From assembly GCA_024644875.1 (NCBI GenBank), contig JAHEGY010000037.1:1-40065 (forward strand): 40,065 bases of DNA, given 5' to 3'. This stretch comes from Cyclobacteriaceae bacterium (GTDB taxonomy: Bacteria > Bacteroidota > Bacteroidia > Cytophagales > Cyclobacteriaceae). This document shows positions 7,702-16,430 of the stretch, piece by piece. Each line of letters starts with the position of its first letter. The stretch's first letter is position 1. Both the position numbers and the translations under genes were made by a program. The notes below the pieces were generated by a model, which did no database searches, was not told where the DNA came from, and worked only from the letters and a program-made list of their open reading frames with translations.

Positions 7702-8280
7702 CTATTTATATCCCATTGATCCGGCATACCTCTTTAACTTTTCCCTGAGCAGATTTCTTGCCCTGTGTAAGCGGGATCTGATCGTGCCTATTGGTACATC
7801 AAGGATCAATGCCATTTCTTCATAAGAAAATCCCTCAATGTCACATAATATTATCACTGTTCTAAAATCTACTTCCAGAGAATTTAAGGCAATGGATACT
7901 TCATCGCCGATCATCTCTTTTATTGCTTCCACCTGAAGATTAGAAGTGATCATATGATTCAATTCATCAGAATTATAGAAAGCCTCAACCTCCTGGTAAT
8001 CTATCTTTACAGGCTCTTTATTCTTCTTTCGAAATTCATTTATAAAACTGTTCTTTAAAATTCGGAACAACCAGGCCTTCGCATTAGTTCCCTTTTCGAA
8101 AGAATCAATAAATCTAAATGATTTTAAATAGGTTTCCTGGACCAGATCCTTTGCATCATCTTCATCAAATGTAATCCTGTAGGCGAAATTATATATGGAA
8201 TGAATATGAGGGAGAAATTCCAGTTCGAAGATTTCAACTTTTTGGTTAGGAGAATATCGTAGTGGGGTTCTCTTTCTCAT
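7702..8280 (-). CDS. RNA polymerase sigma factor, ECF subfamily
   Basis: This is an alternative sigma factor. Region 2 (about residues 25-90) contains YNFAYRITFDEDDAKDLVQE and the following aromatic FIDSFEKGTNAKAWLFRI, which bind core and the -10 element. Region 4 (about 125-180) ends in a helix-turn-helix GFSYEEMALILDVPIGTIRSRLHRAR. The ATG at 8280 is preferred; an in-frame TTG at 8289 is possible. A TAACTTTG box at 8287-8294 lies so close to the start that the transcript would be nearly leaderless if it is used. It heads an operon with a ZAS anti-sigma factor, gmk and nadD, and resembles the SigR/RpoE-like stress class. The regulon is unknown. Confidence 0.93.
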   Translation of the reverse strand: MRKRTPLRYSPNQKVEIFELEFLPHIHSIYNFAYRITFDEDDAKDLVQETYLKSFRFIDSFEKGTNAKAWLFRILKNSFINEFRKKNKEPVKIDYQEVEAFYNSDELNHMITSNLQVEAIKEMIGDEVSIALNSLEVDFRTVIILCDIEGFSYEEMALILDVPIGTIRSRLHRARNLLREKLKRYAGSMGYK

Positions 8281-8380
8281 CTTAATCAAAGTTACATAAT
8301 TATTTAAATGATGCCATATACAATTATATCAGAAATTGCACTAAAACAACATTCTTGCGAAATAGGTTCAGGTTTTTGTA

Positions 8381-8388
8381 TAATTTTG
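8381..8388 (+). promoter_or_regulatory. Candidate -7 box for acyltransferase gene
   Basis: TAATTTTG matches TAnnTTTG exactly and lies 30 nt upstream of the ATG at 8419. A TTG occurs 23 nt further upstream (8355-8357), slightly longer than the usual 19-21 nt spacing. Confidence 0.45.
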
Positions 8389-8418
8389 TAAAGCAATGCA
8401 ATAATCTTACACAATTTG

Positions 8419-9264
8419 ATGATACTTTTTAAATTGATCAGCTGGTTGCCTTTCTGGTTACTTTATTTAATCTCTGACCTGATGGCATTTTTTGCTGAAT
8501 ATATTTTACGATACAGATCGGCTGTGATCCTGAAAAACCTAAGGAAATCCTTCCCGGATAAATCCGAAGCGGAAATCAGAAAGATAAAATCCAGATATTA
8601 TAAAAATTTAACAGATGTAGCCCTTGAAACCTTTAAACTACTCAGTATATCAAAGGAGGAATTCACCAAAAGGATGAAAATTCTTAATGTTGAAAAGGTC
8701 AACGATCTATATAACAAAAATATTTCTGTAATAGCAACGACATCTCATCTTTGTAACTGGGAATGGATGCTGGCCATTTGTGCGGTTCATTTCAAACCTT
8801 CAATCGATGCGGTATATCAGGAAATAAAAAATAGTTTTTTCGATAAACTGATGATCCGGATTCGCAGCAGGTTCGGATCCATACCCGTTGAAAAGAAACA
8901 AGTATTTCGTGAAAGCCTGAAAAAGAGAAATTTACCACATGTGATTGCATTGGTTGCAGATCAGTCACCACCCAGGTCGGATGAGCAGGTAATATGGGCC
9001 CCTTTCCTGAATCAGGATACGGTTTTTTATGCAGGCATGGCAAGACTGGCGAAATCATTTAACTGGCCTATTGTATTTGGTGAAATGAGACGGCTGGGTC
9101 GCGGTTATTATGAAATGGAGTTTAAGGATATTTGCCTCAACCCGGAAGCTCTTAATGATGAACAGATTATAAGCAAGTACGCGGAGATGGTTGAAATCTC
9201 TATCAGGGAAAATCCTGAAAGCTGGCTCTGGTCACATAACAGATGGAAAAGGAACAGATTATAA
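8419..9264 (+). CDS. LpxL/HtrB-like lysophospholipid/lipid A acyltransferase
   Basis: Members of this family add a secondary acyl chain to lipid A or its precursor at the inner membrane. The product (281 residues from ATG 8419; a TTG sits one codon earlier) begins with a hydrophobic anchor LLYLISDLMAFFAEYIL. The catalytic H-x4-E motif is present as HLCNWE (H110, E115). Later segments GSIPVEKKQ and ALVADQSPPR match family blocks. It is close to two glycosyltransferases, a Wzi protein and an MsbA-like exporter, supporting a role in LPS. Bacteroidota lipid A is often made with such single acyltransferases; the exact acyl position cannot be told. Confidence 0.88.
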   Translation: MILFKLISWLPFWLLYLISDLMAFFAEYILRYRSAVILKNLRKSFPDKSEAEIRKIKSRYYKNLTDVALETFKLLSISKEEFTKRMKILNVEKVNDLYNKNISVIATTSHLCNWEWMLAICAVHFKPSIDAVYQEIKNSFFDKLMIRIRSRFGSIPVEKKQVFRESLKKRNLPHVIALVADQSPPRSDEQVIWAPFLNQDTVFYAGMARLAKSFNWPIVFGEMRRLGRGYYEMEFKDICLNPEALNDEQIISKYAEMVEISIRENPESWLWSHNRWKRNRL

Positions 9265-9293
9265 TATTGTTTGTTAAACAATGCATAAAAAAA

Positions 9294-10256
9294 TTACTTG
9301 AATTTTCCCCCAATATCCCGTTGAATTTCAGTAATAACCTTTTTAAGATTTTTTCTTTTATTCATGGGGACCTGATACGTGTTCAGTTTCCCTAGCACCC
9401 TGAAGAATTCTCTGTATCCCGGATATATATGAGATAAATTAAAGGTGTAAAATAGCTTATAATACAGGGATTTGATATAGGTGGAAATCCGGAATAATAT
9501 TTCATTATAGCCCGTAAGGTACAGATAGCTCAATATAAGCCGGTTACGTTTGGATATGAGATTAACAAAATCTTTTGAGTGGTATTTACTTATGGTTGCG
9601 GAATGTTTATGGAAGCATTGTGCTTCCGGGTTGAAATATAGCTTCCAACCAGAAAGCCATGCCCTAAGAGACAGATCAACATCTTCCAGATAAAAAGGAT
9701 GATATATATCGAGAAACCCTTGAAGTTCCAACATTTTTTCCCTGTCCACAATTGCATTACCTCCACATAAATAAAATGTAAATACGGGTTCATCCCAATT
9801 TTCAATCTCCGGCATCCTGAGATCTTTATAATTCAGTCCGGATACAGAAATCCGGGGCCATTTTATTCCTTCTATAATTACTCCGCTCAATTCATCCTTA
9901 ATTATTCCCATGACACCAAATGTCCCTGGATGCTCAAAATATTTCAGTGATGTTGAAATGTACTTTTTATCCAGTTTGATGTCATTGTTAAGTAATAAAA
10001 CAAGATCATAATTTGCTTTTTCAAGGCCAGCATTGATAGAAGGTCCAAATCCGATATTTTCTACATTCTGAATCATTATTGTCTCAGGATAATTGCTCTT
10101 CAGGAAATCAATAGAACCATCCGAGGAGGCATCATCAACAATAATGATTTCTGAACGGGGAACCGCGCCCAGGGATTGGATAACAAAAGGAAGATTTTCT
10201 TCTAATAATTCTTTCCCGTTGAAGCTGGGTATAATTACTGAAACACTTTTTGACAT
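9294..10256 (-). CDS. Glycosyltransferase family 2
   Basis: This is an inverting GT-A sugar transferase of the rhamnosyltransferase-like kind. The N-terminus VSVIIPSFNG, the VDDASSDGS nucleotide-binding stretch, the NNDIKLD metal-site region and the FYLEDVDLSLRAW block are all visible within 320 residues. There are no obvious transmembrane anchors, so it is likely cytoplasmic or peripheral. Only 18 nt separates it from the wzi-like gene upstream on the same strand, so they are probably co-transcribed. The sugar and acceptor are unknown, but the context favours surface polysaccharide or LPS assembly. Confidence 0.9.
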   Translation of the reverse strand: MSKSVSVIIPSFNGKELLEENLPFVIQSLGAVPRSEIIIVDDASSDGSIDFLKSNYPETIMIQNVENIGFGPSINAGLEKANYDLVLLLNNDIKLDKKYISTSLKYFEHPGTFGVMGIIKDELSGVIIEGIKWPRISVSGLNYKDLRMPEIENWDEPVFTFYLCGGNAIVDREKMLELQGFLDIYHPFYLEDVDLSLRAWLSGWKLYFNPEAQCFHKHSATISKYHSKDFVNLISKRNRLILSYLYLTGYNEILFRISTYIKSLYYKLFYTFNLSHIYPGYREFFRVLGKLNTYQVPMNKRKNLKKVITEIQRDIGGKFK

Positions 10257-10274
10257 TGATAGAGCATGTTGAGG

Positions 10275-11891
10275 TTATTTCTTTCGCGACTTTTTGAGAT
10301 TTACCAGGCCACTATATCTCAAGCCCAGAAGACCCCCAAAATTATCAATAATCTGTCCGAAATCATAGGAAACAGCAGCCTGAAGGCTTAGGCCTTTAAC
10401 TTTGACGAACCTGTAATCTATTTCAAACAGGCTGTACCATTGCGTCTTTGTCCCTTTATAGTACCAATCAAAATCAGGATCCAGAACGATGCCGTCCCAT
10501 TTGTACCTTCCTTCATATTCCTGCCAGGAACCGTAATTCTGGGTGTAGGTAAATTTAGCCCAATAGCTAAGCCTGGGATTAATTGCACCTTCAAAACCAA
10601 AATGGTGAGCCTTGACCCGGTTATTTACAACATACTCTCCACTAATATTTGAACCAGTATATTTTAACATTTGCGGCTTTGTATGAAAGATTGACATGCC
10701 CATAATTCTACCCTGATAGATATTCCGATAATTATTGTTATTGTAATAATCTACCCGCCCTCCAAATCTGTGTCCATAATTAACTTCATCTTCCAGAAAT
10801 TCATACCAGTCTATCACATCGAATCCTGAAACCTCATATCCCAGATCTGTATAGTATTGCTCGAGCCAGAGCCTGTCATCATCCCTGAAGGGAAATAATA
10901 TTTTTCCATCAACTACAGGATCAGGAGTCCCTTCTCCTACCTGGTTGGTCGTTGAGACATATTCATACAGCGCTTTCCTGATAAAAGGAAGCTTTGTCTC
11001 CACGATGACCCCAATGTAATTATCCTTGTTGTATTTAAACCATTTGTGATATCCCCCACTGTCATTAATGGGTTTCTGCTGATATAATTGAAATTTTAAT
11101 CCTTTGATCCTGAAGTTGAGCCCCCAATCGAATATTCCCATATGTTCCCCATAGGCGTTGGCAGCCTCTCCCTTTTGACCGGCCACATTGGATCCCCTGG
11201 CAAAGAAGGCTGACCAGAAATCATACGGAATTTCCGTCCCGTCGCTTTTGCTTCCTCCATAAATCCCCAGATGAGCAATACCCAGGTGCAAATTCACAGG
11301 CAATTTATTTGATCGTATATATGCATATTTCTCCTGAACATATGAATCGCTTATTAGGCTATGTTCAAACCTGTCGTCCTCTAACCATCCATGATTAAAT
11401 GCCCCCATCACCTGTACATAGCCCTTGGTAAAAGGCACATCTACATACTCGTAGAAACCTATTCCCACCCTGGGATAAGACAAAGCGTTGTTGCTGACGA
11501 TGAAAGAACCTACAGAAAGCTTTTCACTGTACTGACCGATGGTATATTCCTGTCTCCCGGCGATTATTTTCAGTTTTCCATACCTTAAATTAAGATATCC
11601 CTGATAAATAAGGTTTCTCTTTACATTCAGTGTAAAAGCTGCATCAAACCCAATCTCAATCCCAAATCTTTTTCCAAAAGACATGGGCATACTGAATCCA
11701 GGAACCAGCATCAGGTTGTTGGTGGTATCACTGAACATCCCGTAGCGGTTACTCACTATCCAGTGAGGGGGGTAGCCTTCTGTACCCATGGCAGCGTATC
11801 CCTGAACATGATATTCCAGGGAATCTATCCCTGAAAAGGATAAATGAGCCATTAGAATGAAAAAGAAAATCAGAAATCTTTTCAGGATCAT
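10275..11891 (-). CDS. Wzi-like capsule assembly outer-membrane protein
   Basis: This 538-residue protein has an N-terminal signal peptide (KRFLIFFFILMAHLSFS) and then many short amphipathic, aromatic-rich strands typical of an outer-membrane beta-barrel. The stretch HVQGYAAMGTEGYPPHWIVS near the N-terminus, the GRQEYTIG and SNNALSYPRVGIGFYEYVDV segments and the overall length match the Bacteroidota Caps_assemb_Wzi family. E. coli Wzi is an outer-membrane lectin that attaches capsule; homologues here may anchor capsule or another polysaccharide. It is divergent from the glycosyltransferase at 12078 and followed closely by a GT2 gene. A TAACTTTG box lies upstream (11968-11975). Confidence 0.87.
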   Translation of the reverse strand: MILKRFLIFFFILMAHLSFSGIDSLEYHVQGYAAMGTEGYPPHWIVSNRYGMFSDTTNNLMLVPGFSMPMSFGKRFGIEIGFDAAFTLNVKRNLIYQGYLNLRYGKLKIIAGRQEYTIGQYSEKLSVGSFIVSNNALSYPRVGIGFYEYVDVPFTKGYVQVMGAFNHGWLEDDRFEHSLISDSYVQEKYAYIRSNKLPVNLHLGIAHLGIYGGSKSDGTEIPYDFWSAFFARGSNVAGQKGEAANAYGEHMGIFDWGLNFRIKGLKFQLYQQKPINDSGGYHKWFKYNKDNYIGVIVETKLPFIRKALYEYVSTTNQVGEGTPDPVVDGKILFPFRDDDRLWLEQYYTDLGYEVSGFDVIDWYEFLEDEVNYGHRFGGRVDYYNNNNYRNIYQGRIMGMSIFHTKPQMLKYTGSNISGEYVVNNRVKAHHFGFEGAINPRLSYWAKFTYTQNYGSWQEYEGRYKWDGIVLDPDFDWYYKGTKTQWYSLFEIDYRFVKVKGLSLQAAVSYDFGQIIDNFGGLLGLRYSGLVNLKKSRKK

Positions 11892-11967
11892 CCAGGATTT
11901 TTGTTAAAAATACGAATTATAAACTATTGTAAATTTTTAGTAAGGTAGAAATATGGTTTTGGCACCG

Positions 11968-11975
11968 CAAAGTTA
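11968..11975 (-). promoter_or_regulatory. Candidate -7 box for wzi-like gene
   Basis: Minus-strand TAACTTTG matches TAnnTTTG and lies 76 nt upstream of the wzi-like ATG. The same octamer precedes the M1 aminopeptidase and the sigma factor. No TTTG was found at the expected -33 distance, so this is a half-supported promoter. Confidence 0.4.
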
Positions 11976-12077
11976 ACGAATTTGTGCAAATAGTTATTTT
12001 GATATTTAAAAGAAGGATCAGAAAGTATTTTCCTATATTCACAGATATATAACTGATCGATCTGACAGATATTATAC

Positions 12078-13142
12078 ATGTTCAAGGTGCTTTTAGATAT
12101 GGGTAAGTTGAAAAATCCCAATTCCGGACTGGGTCAGTTCAGTTATTATTATGGAAAGCACATTTCAGATATAGAAAATAAAGATCTGTACTTTAATTTT
12201 CTTGTCCCGGAATCAAAAACTGGAATATTCGGGAAGGATTATGGGTATGAAAATACATCATTGCTCAGAAGAATTGCTCCTTTTTTTTGTAAAAAATATG
12301 ATCTCTGGCATGCATTACATCAGGATTCCTCCTTTTTACCGGCTGACACAAAATCTCCCTCCATCCTGACCATTCATGACCTTAATTTTCTGAAAGAAAA
12401 AAGTCGGTCAAAAGCGAAGAGACGTTTGAGGAAATTACAAAAAAAAGTTGAGCGTGCATCAGCTGTAACATTCATTTCACATTATACAGCTAAAATCTCC
12501 ATGGAGAATCTTAATCTTCAAGGAAAAATCTCACGTGTTATTTATAACGGAGTAGATATTGATTCTGATAAAGAAGTTACAAGGCCATCTTACCTTCCCA
12601 AAGGAAAATATTTACTGGCCCTGGGGATGGTGCTTAAAAAAAAGAATTTTCATGTTTTAGTAGACCTTATTGAAAAGATTGAAGGGTATAATTTAGTTAT
12701 AGCTGGTGAGAAATCATCTGAATATGCCAGGATGATTATAAATACTGTCAATGATCGGCATCTTCAGAATAAGGTGATATTGCCTGGCACTGTATCCGAA
12801 GATGATAAGATTTTTCTATATAAAAACTGCTCGGCCTTTCTTTTTCCTTCGAGGGTGGAAGGATTTGGCTTACCTGTAATTGAAGCGATGAGGTTTGGAA
12901 AACCTGTTTTTATATCCAATGAAACGAGTTTGCCTGAAATAGGAGGTGATCTTGCCTTTTACTGGAATTACTTCGATCCGGATTATATGGCAGAAATCTT
13001 CAGATCGAAAATACGAGAATATGAAGAGAACGAAGAGGAAATGAAAAATAAACTTATTCAGTATTCCAAAAAATATGATTGGAAGAAAAGTATAAAACAG
13101 TATTCTGACCTTTATATGGAAGTTTTAAATAATCAAAATTAA
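12078..13142 (+). CDS. Glycosyltransferase, GT4-type (GT-B fold)
   Basis: The product is a 354-residue retaining sugar transferase of the GT-B fold. The N-terminal half has the glycine-rich NSGLGQFSYYYGKH acceptor-side loop and a SILTIHDLNF strand. The C-terminal half has VIYNGVD and the sugar-nucleotide EX7E motif, E261 in EGFGLPVIE to E269. There is no membrane anchor. Its neighbours (GT2, Wzi, LpxL-like acyltransferase, MsbA-like exporter) place it in LPS or polysaccharide synthesis. The gene is divergent from the wzi-like gene, with a 186-bp spacer. Substrate specificity is not recognisable. Confidence 0.9.
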   Translation: MFKVLLDMGKLKNPNSGLGQFSYYYGKHISDIENKDLYFNFLVPESKTGIFGKDYGYENTSLLRRIAPFFCKKYDLWHALHQDSSFLPADTKSPSILTIHDLNFLKEKSRSKAKRRLRKLQKKVERASAVTFISHYTAKISMENLNLQGKISRVIYNGVDIDSDKEVTRPSYLPKGKYLLALGMVLKKKNFHVLVDLIEKIEGYNLVIAGEKSSEYARMIINTVNDRHLQNKVILPGTVSEDDKIFLYKNCSAFLFPSRVEGFGLPVIEAMRFGKPVFISNETSLPEIGGDLAFYWNYFDPDYMAEIFRSKIREYEENEEEMKNKLIQYSKKYDWKKSIKQYSDLYMEVLNNQN

Positions 13143-13156
13143 GTGTTTTTATAGAC

Positions 13157-13164
13157 TATATTTG
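13157..13164 (+). promoter_or_regulatory. Candidate -7 box for ABC exporter gene
   Basis: TATATTTG matches TAnnTTTG exactly, 15 nt after the upstream glycosyltransferase stop and about 100 nt before the ABC exporter start. No -33 TTTG is visible at the usual distance. It suggests the exporter can be transcribed separately. Confidence 0.4.
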
Positions 13165-13266
13165 AAGTTATCCGGTTCTCCAGGAAGTTATGTTGAACTA
13201 ATTAATCTAAAAAATACGCCTCAATAAAAATTCAACCATTATTTTTGTCAAACATTAAATAAATCA

Positions 13267-15099
13267 ATGAAGATACTCTTGCGAATTCTTTCCTATGTAA
13301 GACCCCTGAATTTCTATCTGCCACAATTCTTCCTTTATACTTTCTTAGGCGTTTTTTTCGGATTACTGAATCTCACCTTATTAAAACCACTATTTGATAT
13401 AATATTCAACCAGATAGATCCGGAATTATTAACGACCTATTCATCAAAGCCGGTATTCACTCCCAGTTTTGAGTATATCATACATGCATTTTATTATTAC
13501 TTAATTCAGGTCACATCGAAATTTGGTGATTATGGATCACTTATTTTCATTTGTTTTATTATTATTTCCGCAAACCTTCTGGCTAATACTTTTCGTTATC
13601 TTTCTCATATAATTACAGGTATTATCAGGGCCAAAACCGTTAAAAACCTCAGGCAGGATTTTTTCAGCAAAGTAAGTCACCTGCATATTGGATTTTTCTC
13701 CAGCGAACGTAAAGGAGATATCATGTCCAGGATCAGTAATGACGTTCAGGAGATTGAGAATTCAATTACCCAGGTACTGGAAGTCACGTTCAGGGACCCT
13801 ATAGCAATTATTTTATCATTCACTTACTTATTCTGGAGATCCCCCAGCTTAACATTTTTTACATTATTAATGATCCCGATTGCGGCTACTATTATTACTG
13901 TAATAGCCGCAAAATTAAGGAAAACTTCGAAAGCCACTCAGGAGTCACTGGGGCGGATTGTCAATCAAACTGAAGAAATGATATCCGGACTCAGGATAAT
14001 AAAAGCTTTCAATGCTGTTTCCTTTATAAATAGTCAATTTAAGAAGGAAACATACAAATATGCCAGAACGTATATCTCTCTGATCAGGAAAAGAGATCTG
14101 GCATCTCCATTATCTGAATTTGTGGGTGTAATATTTGTAGCAGCCATCCTTGTTTATGGCGGATTTCTTGTATTGAACCAACAATCAAACCTTGATGCTT
14201 CCGGGTTTATAACCTATATCATTGTATTTTCACAGGTACTTACCCCGGCTAAGAGTATCTCAAAAGCAATAGCCAACATTCAAAGAGGAATAGTATCAGG
14301 AGAACGATTATTTAAGATAATTGACATTGAACCGGATATTAAAAATAAACCTGATGCAATAACCAAAGAACAGTTCAGGGAAAAAATTGAATTTCAGAAC
14401 GTATCTTTCTCATACGGTGAAAGCCCTGTTCTTAAAAATATCAACCTGGTAATTCCTAAAGGAGAAACAATTGCGCTTGTTGGACCTTCCGGAGGGGGAA
14501 AATCATCTTTGGTAGATTTGATCCCAAGATTTTATGATATACAATCCGGGAAGTTAATGATGGACAATACTGAAATAAGGGATATTGATTTAATTTCTCT
14601 GAGGAATCTGATGGGTATCGTAACCCAGGAATCCATTCTTTTTAACGATACTATTTTCAATAATATAGCATTTGGCCTGAACAATATTAGTGAGGAGGAT
14701 GTGGAACAAGCTGCAAAAGTGGCCAATGCACATGAGTTTATTATTCAGACAAAGGATGGATACCATACCAATATAGGTGAAAGAGGCAGTAAACTTTCTG
14801 GCGGGCAGCGTCAACGTATCAGCATTGCTAGGGCAATATTAAATGATCCTGCTATTCTGATCCTCGATGAAGCTACATCAGCCCTGGATTCAGAATCAGA
14901 AAAACTTGTACAGGATGCCCTGGATAACCTGATGAAGGGAAGAACCTCTATTGTCATTGCTCACAGATTGAGTACTATTCAGAAGGCGGATCATATTGTT
15001 GTGTTGAAGGACGGTGAAATTGTGGAAGAAGGAAATCACGACGAACTTATAATAATGAATGGTTTGTACAAGAAATTAAGTGAAATGCAATCATTCTAA
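13267..15099 (+). CDS. MsbA-like ABC exporter (fused TMD-NBD)
   Basis: This half-transporter of 610 residues has an N-terminal six-helix exporter domain (about residues 15-330) and a C-terminal ATPase. The ATPase shows Walker A GPSGGGKSS (406-414), the LSGGQRQR signature, Walker B ILILDEATSALD and a switch histidine in IVIAHRLSTI. It would work as a homodimer flipping a lipid-linked substrate across the inner membrane. Its position after LPS-type glycosyltransferases and an acyltransferase fits lipid A-core flipping (MsbA role), but a multidrug or lipid exporter cannot be excluded, since Bacteroidota carry several such paralogues. Confidence 0.88.
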   Translation: MKILLRILSYVRPLNFYLPQFFLYTFLGVFFGLLNLTLLKPLFDIIFNQIDPELLTTYSSKPVFTPSFEYIIHAFYYYLIQVTSKFGDYGSLIFICFIIISANLLANTFRYLSHIITGIIRAKTVKNLRQDFFSKVSHLHIGFFSSERKGDIMSRISNDVQEIENSITQVLEVTFRDPIAIILSFTYLFWRSPSLTFFTLLMIPIAATIITVIAAKLRKTSKATQESLGRIVNQTEEMISGLRIIKAFNAVSFINSQFKKETYKYARTYISLIRKRDLASPLSEFVGVIFVAAILVYGGFLVLNQQSNLDASGFITYIIVFSQVLTPAKSISKAIANIQRGIVSGERLFKIIDIEPDIKNKPDAITKEQFREKIEFQNVSFSYGESPVLKNINLVIPKGETIALVGPSGGGKSSLVDLIPRFYDIQSGKLMMDNTEIRDIDLISLRNLMGIVTQESILFNDTIFNNIAFGLNNISEEDVEQAAKVANAHEFIIQTKDGYHTNIGERGSKLSGGQRQRISIARAILNDPAILILDEATSALDSESEKLVQDALDNLMKGRTSIVIAHRLSTIQKADHIVVLKDGEIVEEGNHDELIIMNGLYKKLSEMQSF

Positions 15100-15173
15100 A
15101 TATTGAATTCAATAATTTTACGGGTTAAGGAATAAGGTAATCTTTTAATTAATATTTGATTTTTTAATGTATA

Positions 15174-16430
15174 ATGAAATTAAATAAATACTCATTCGGA
15201 ATAGGTGATAGATTTGCCCGCCAGGGTCTTGCACAACTAATGGCTTTTCAAAAATCACTTGAAAACAATTTACTTATCACTCCGGTCTGGAACAAATCGT
15301 ACCGGGAGCATAAAACAGTCCATTCGATTCCTCAGTCAGTCCGGAATGAAGCAGATGAGGCGGTAAAAGTATCCGGATGGGAGCATGAATACAGGGTTGA
15401 TGCGGATCATATAAATCTCACTAATGTAGAAGATTTTATAGAATCTTCAGATTTTTTCACAATAGATGTTGCTGAATACATCAATAGCAAAGTTGAAGAA
15501 GAAGAAATTGAACAGTTCATAAAAATAAATTCAAAATTTATAGGAGAAATCGAAATTCCATCCATACCGGAGCCATTTTACATCGGGAGGGATTTCCTTT
15601 GGCATATCGGTGAAAAATTTTTAGGTGCCATTATGGAAGCAGCTAAAATCTATCAGTATATTAAAGTAAAAAAAGGGCCTTCCTTTATTGCTGAAGTATC
15701 CATGGATGAGGTTGAAGAGCCGCAAACTCCAGTTGAACTATTTATGATCCTGTCAGGGCTAGCTCAATATGGTGTTGAAATTCAAACCATTGCCCCGAAG
15801 TTCACCGGCAGGTTTAACAAAGGAGTAGATTATGTGGGCGATGTTAAAACTTTTCAGAAAGAATTTGAAGAAGATCTTCTTGTTATCGATTATGCTATCA
15901 GAGAATTTAATTTGCCTGCTAATCTTAAGCTCAGCGTTCATTCCGGAAGTGACAAATTTTCTATTTATGAATCTATTCACAATACAATTAAAAAGTACGA
16001 CAAGGGGGTCCATGTTAAGACAGCAGGGACTACCTGGCTCGAAGAACTTGCAGGCCTTGCATTATCAGGAAGGCAAGGCCTGGATTTGGCAAAAGAAATT
16101 TACAGCAAGGCACTCGTCAGATACGATGAATTGACGGGGCCTTACGCCACAGTGATCAATATCCGGAGAGAAAATTTACCACAGCCTAAGGAAGTAAACC
16201 GCTGGGATAGTATTAAATTTTCACAAACTTTAAGGCATGATCAGAACAATCCGAATTATAATCCGGAATTTCGCCAATTACTGCATGTTGCCTATAAGAT
16301 TGCTGCTGAGTCCGGGGATCAATTCATCAGCCTGGTAAATGACAACAAGGATATTATCGGGCCTCTCGTCACCGAAAACATTTTAAATAAGCATATAGAT
16401 CCAATATTTTCAGGGAAAAAAATAGTCTAA
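15174..16430 (+). CDS. uxaE: Tagaturonate epimerase family protein (UxaE)
   Basis: UxaE interconverts D-tagaturonate and D-fructuronate, linking galacturonate to the glucuronate branch without UxaB/UxaA. The 418-residue protein begins with a SFGIGDRFARQGLAQL block, followed by ITPVWNKSYREHK and a VDADHI segment, then FTIDVAEYI, all of which I recognise from the UxaE family described in Thermotoga. Its stop codon overlaps the uxaC start by one base (TAATG), indicating translational coupling. The neighbours uxaC, eda and a TRAP transporter fit hexuronate breakdown. The assignment rests on remembered family motifs; an in vitro activity is not implied. Confidence 0.85.
   Translation: MKLNKYSFGIGDRFARQGLAQLMAFQKSLENNLLITPVWNKSYREHKTVHSIPQSVRNEADEAVKVSGWEHEYRVDADHINLTNVEDFIESSDFFTIDVAEYINSKVEEEEIEQFIKINSKFIGEIEIPSIPEPFYIGRDFLWHIGEKFLGAIMEAAKIYQYIKVKKGPSFIAEVSMDEVEEPQTPVELFMILSGLAQYGVEIQTIAPKFTGRFNKGVDYVGDVKTFQKEFEEDLLVIDYAIREFNLPANLKLSVHSGSDKFSIYESIHNTIKKYDKGVHVKTAGTTWLEELAGLALSGRQGLDLAKEIYSKALVRYDELTGPYATVINIRRENLPQPKEVNRWDSIKFSQTLRHDQNNPNYNPEFRQLLHVAYKIAAESGDQFISLVNDNKDIIGPLVTENILNKHIDPIFSGKKIV

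Noticed and set aside
9266-9282. Short inverted repeat ATTGTTT/AAACAAT between the convergent acyltransferase and GT2 genes.
   Set aside because: The T-tract is not placed after the stem in either direction and the stem is all A-T except one pair, so I do not call a terminator.
15174-16430. Considered whether the gene at 15174 was a novel enzyme fused to the hexuronate operon.
   Set aside because: The GDRF, PVWNKS.REHK and VDADHI blocks fit the known tagaturonate epimerase family, so it is not novel.
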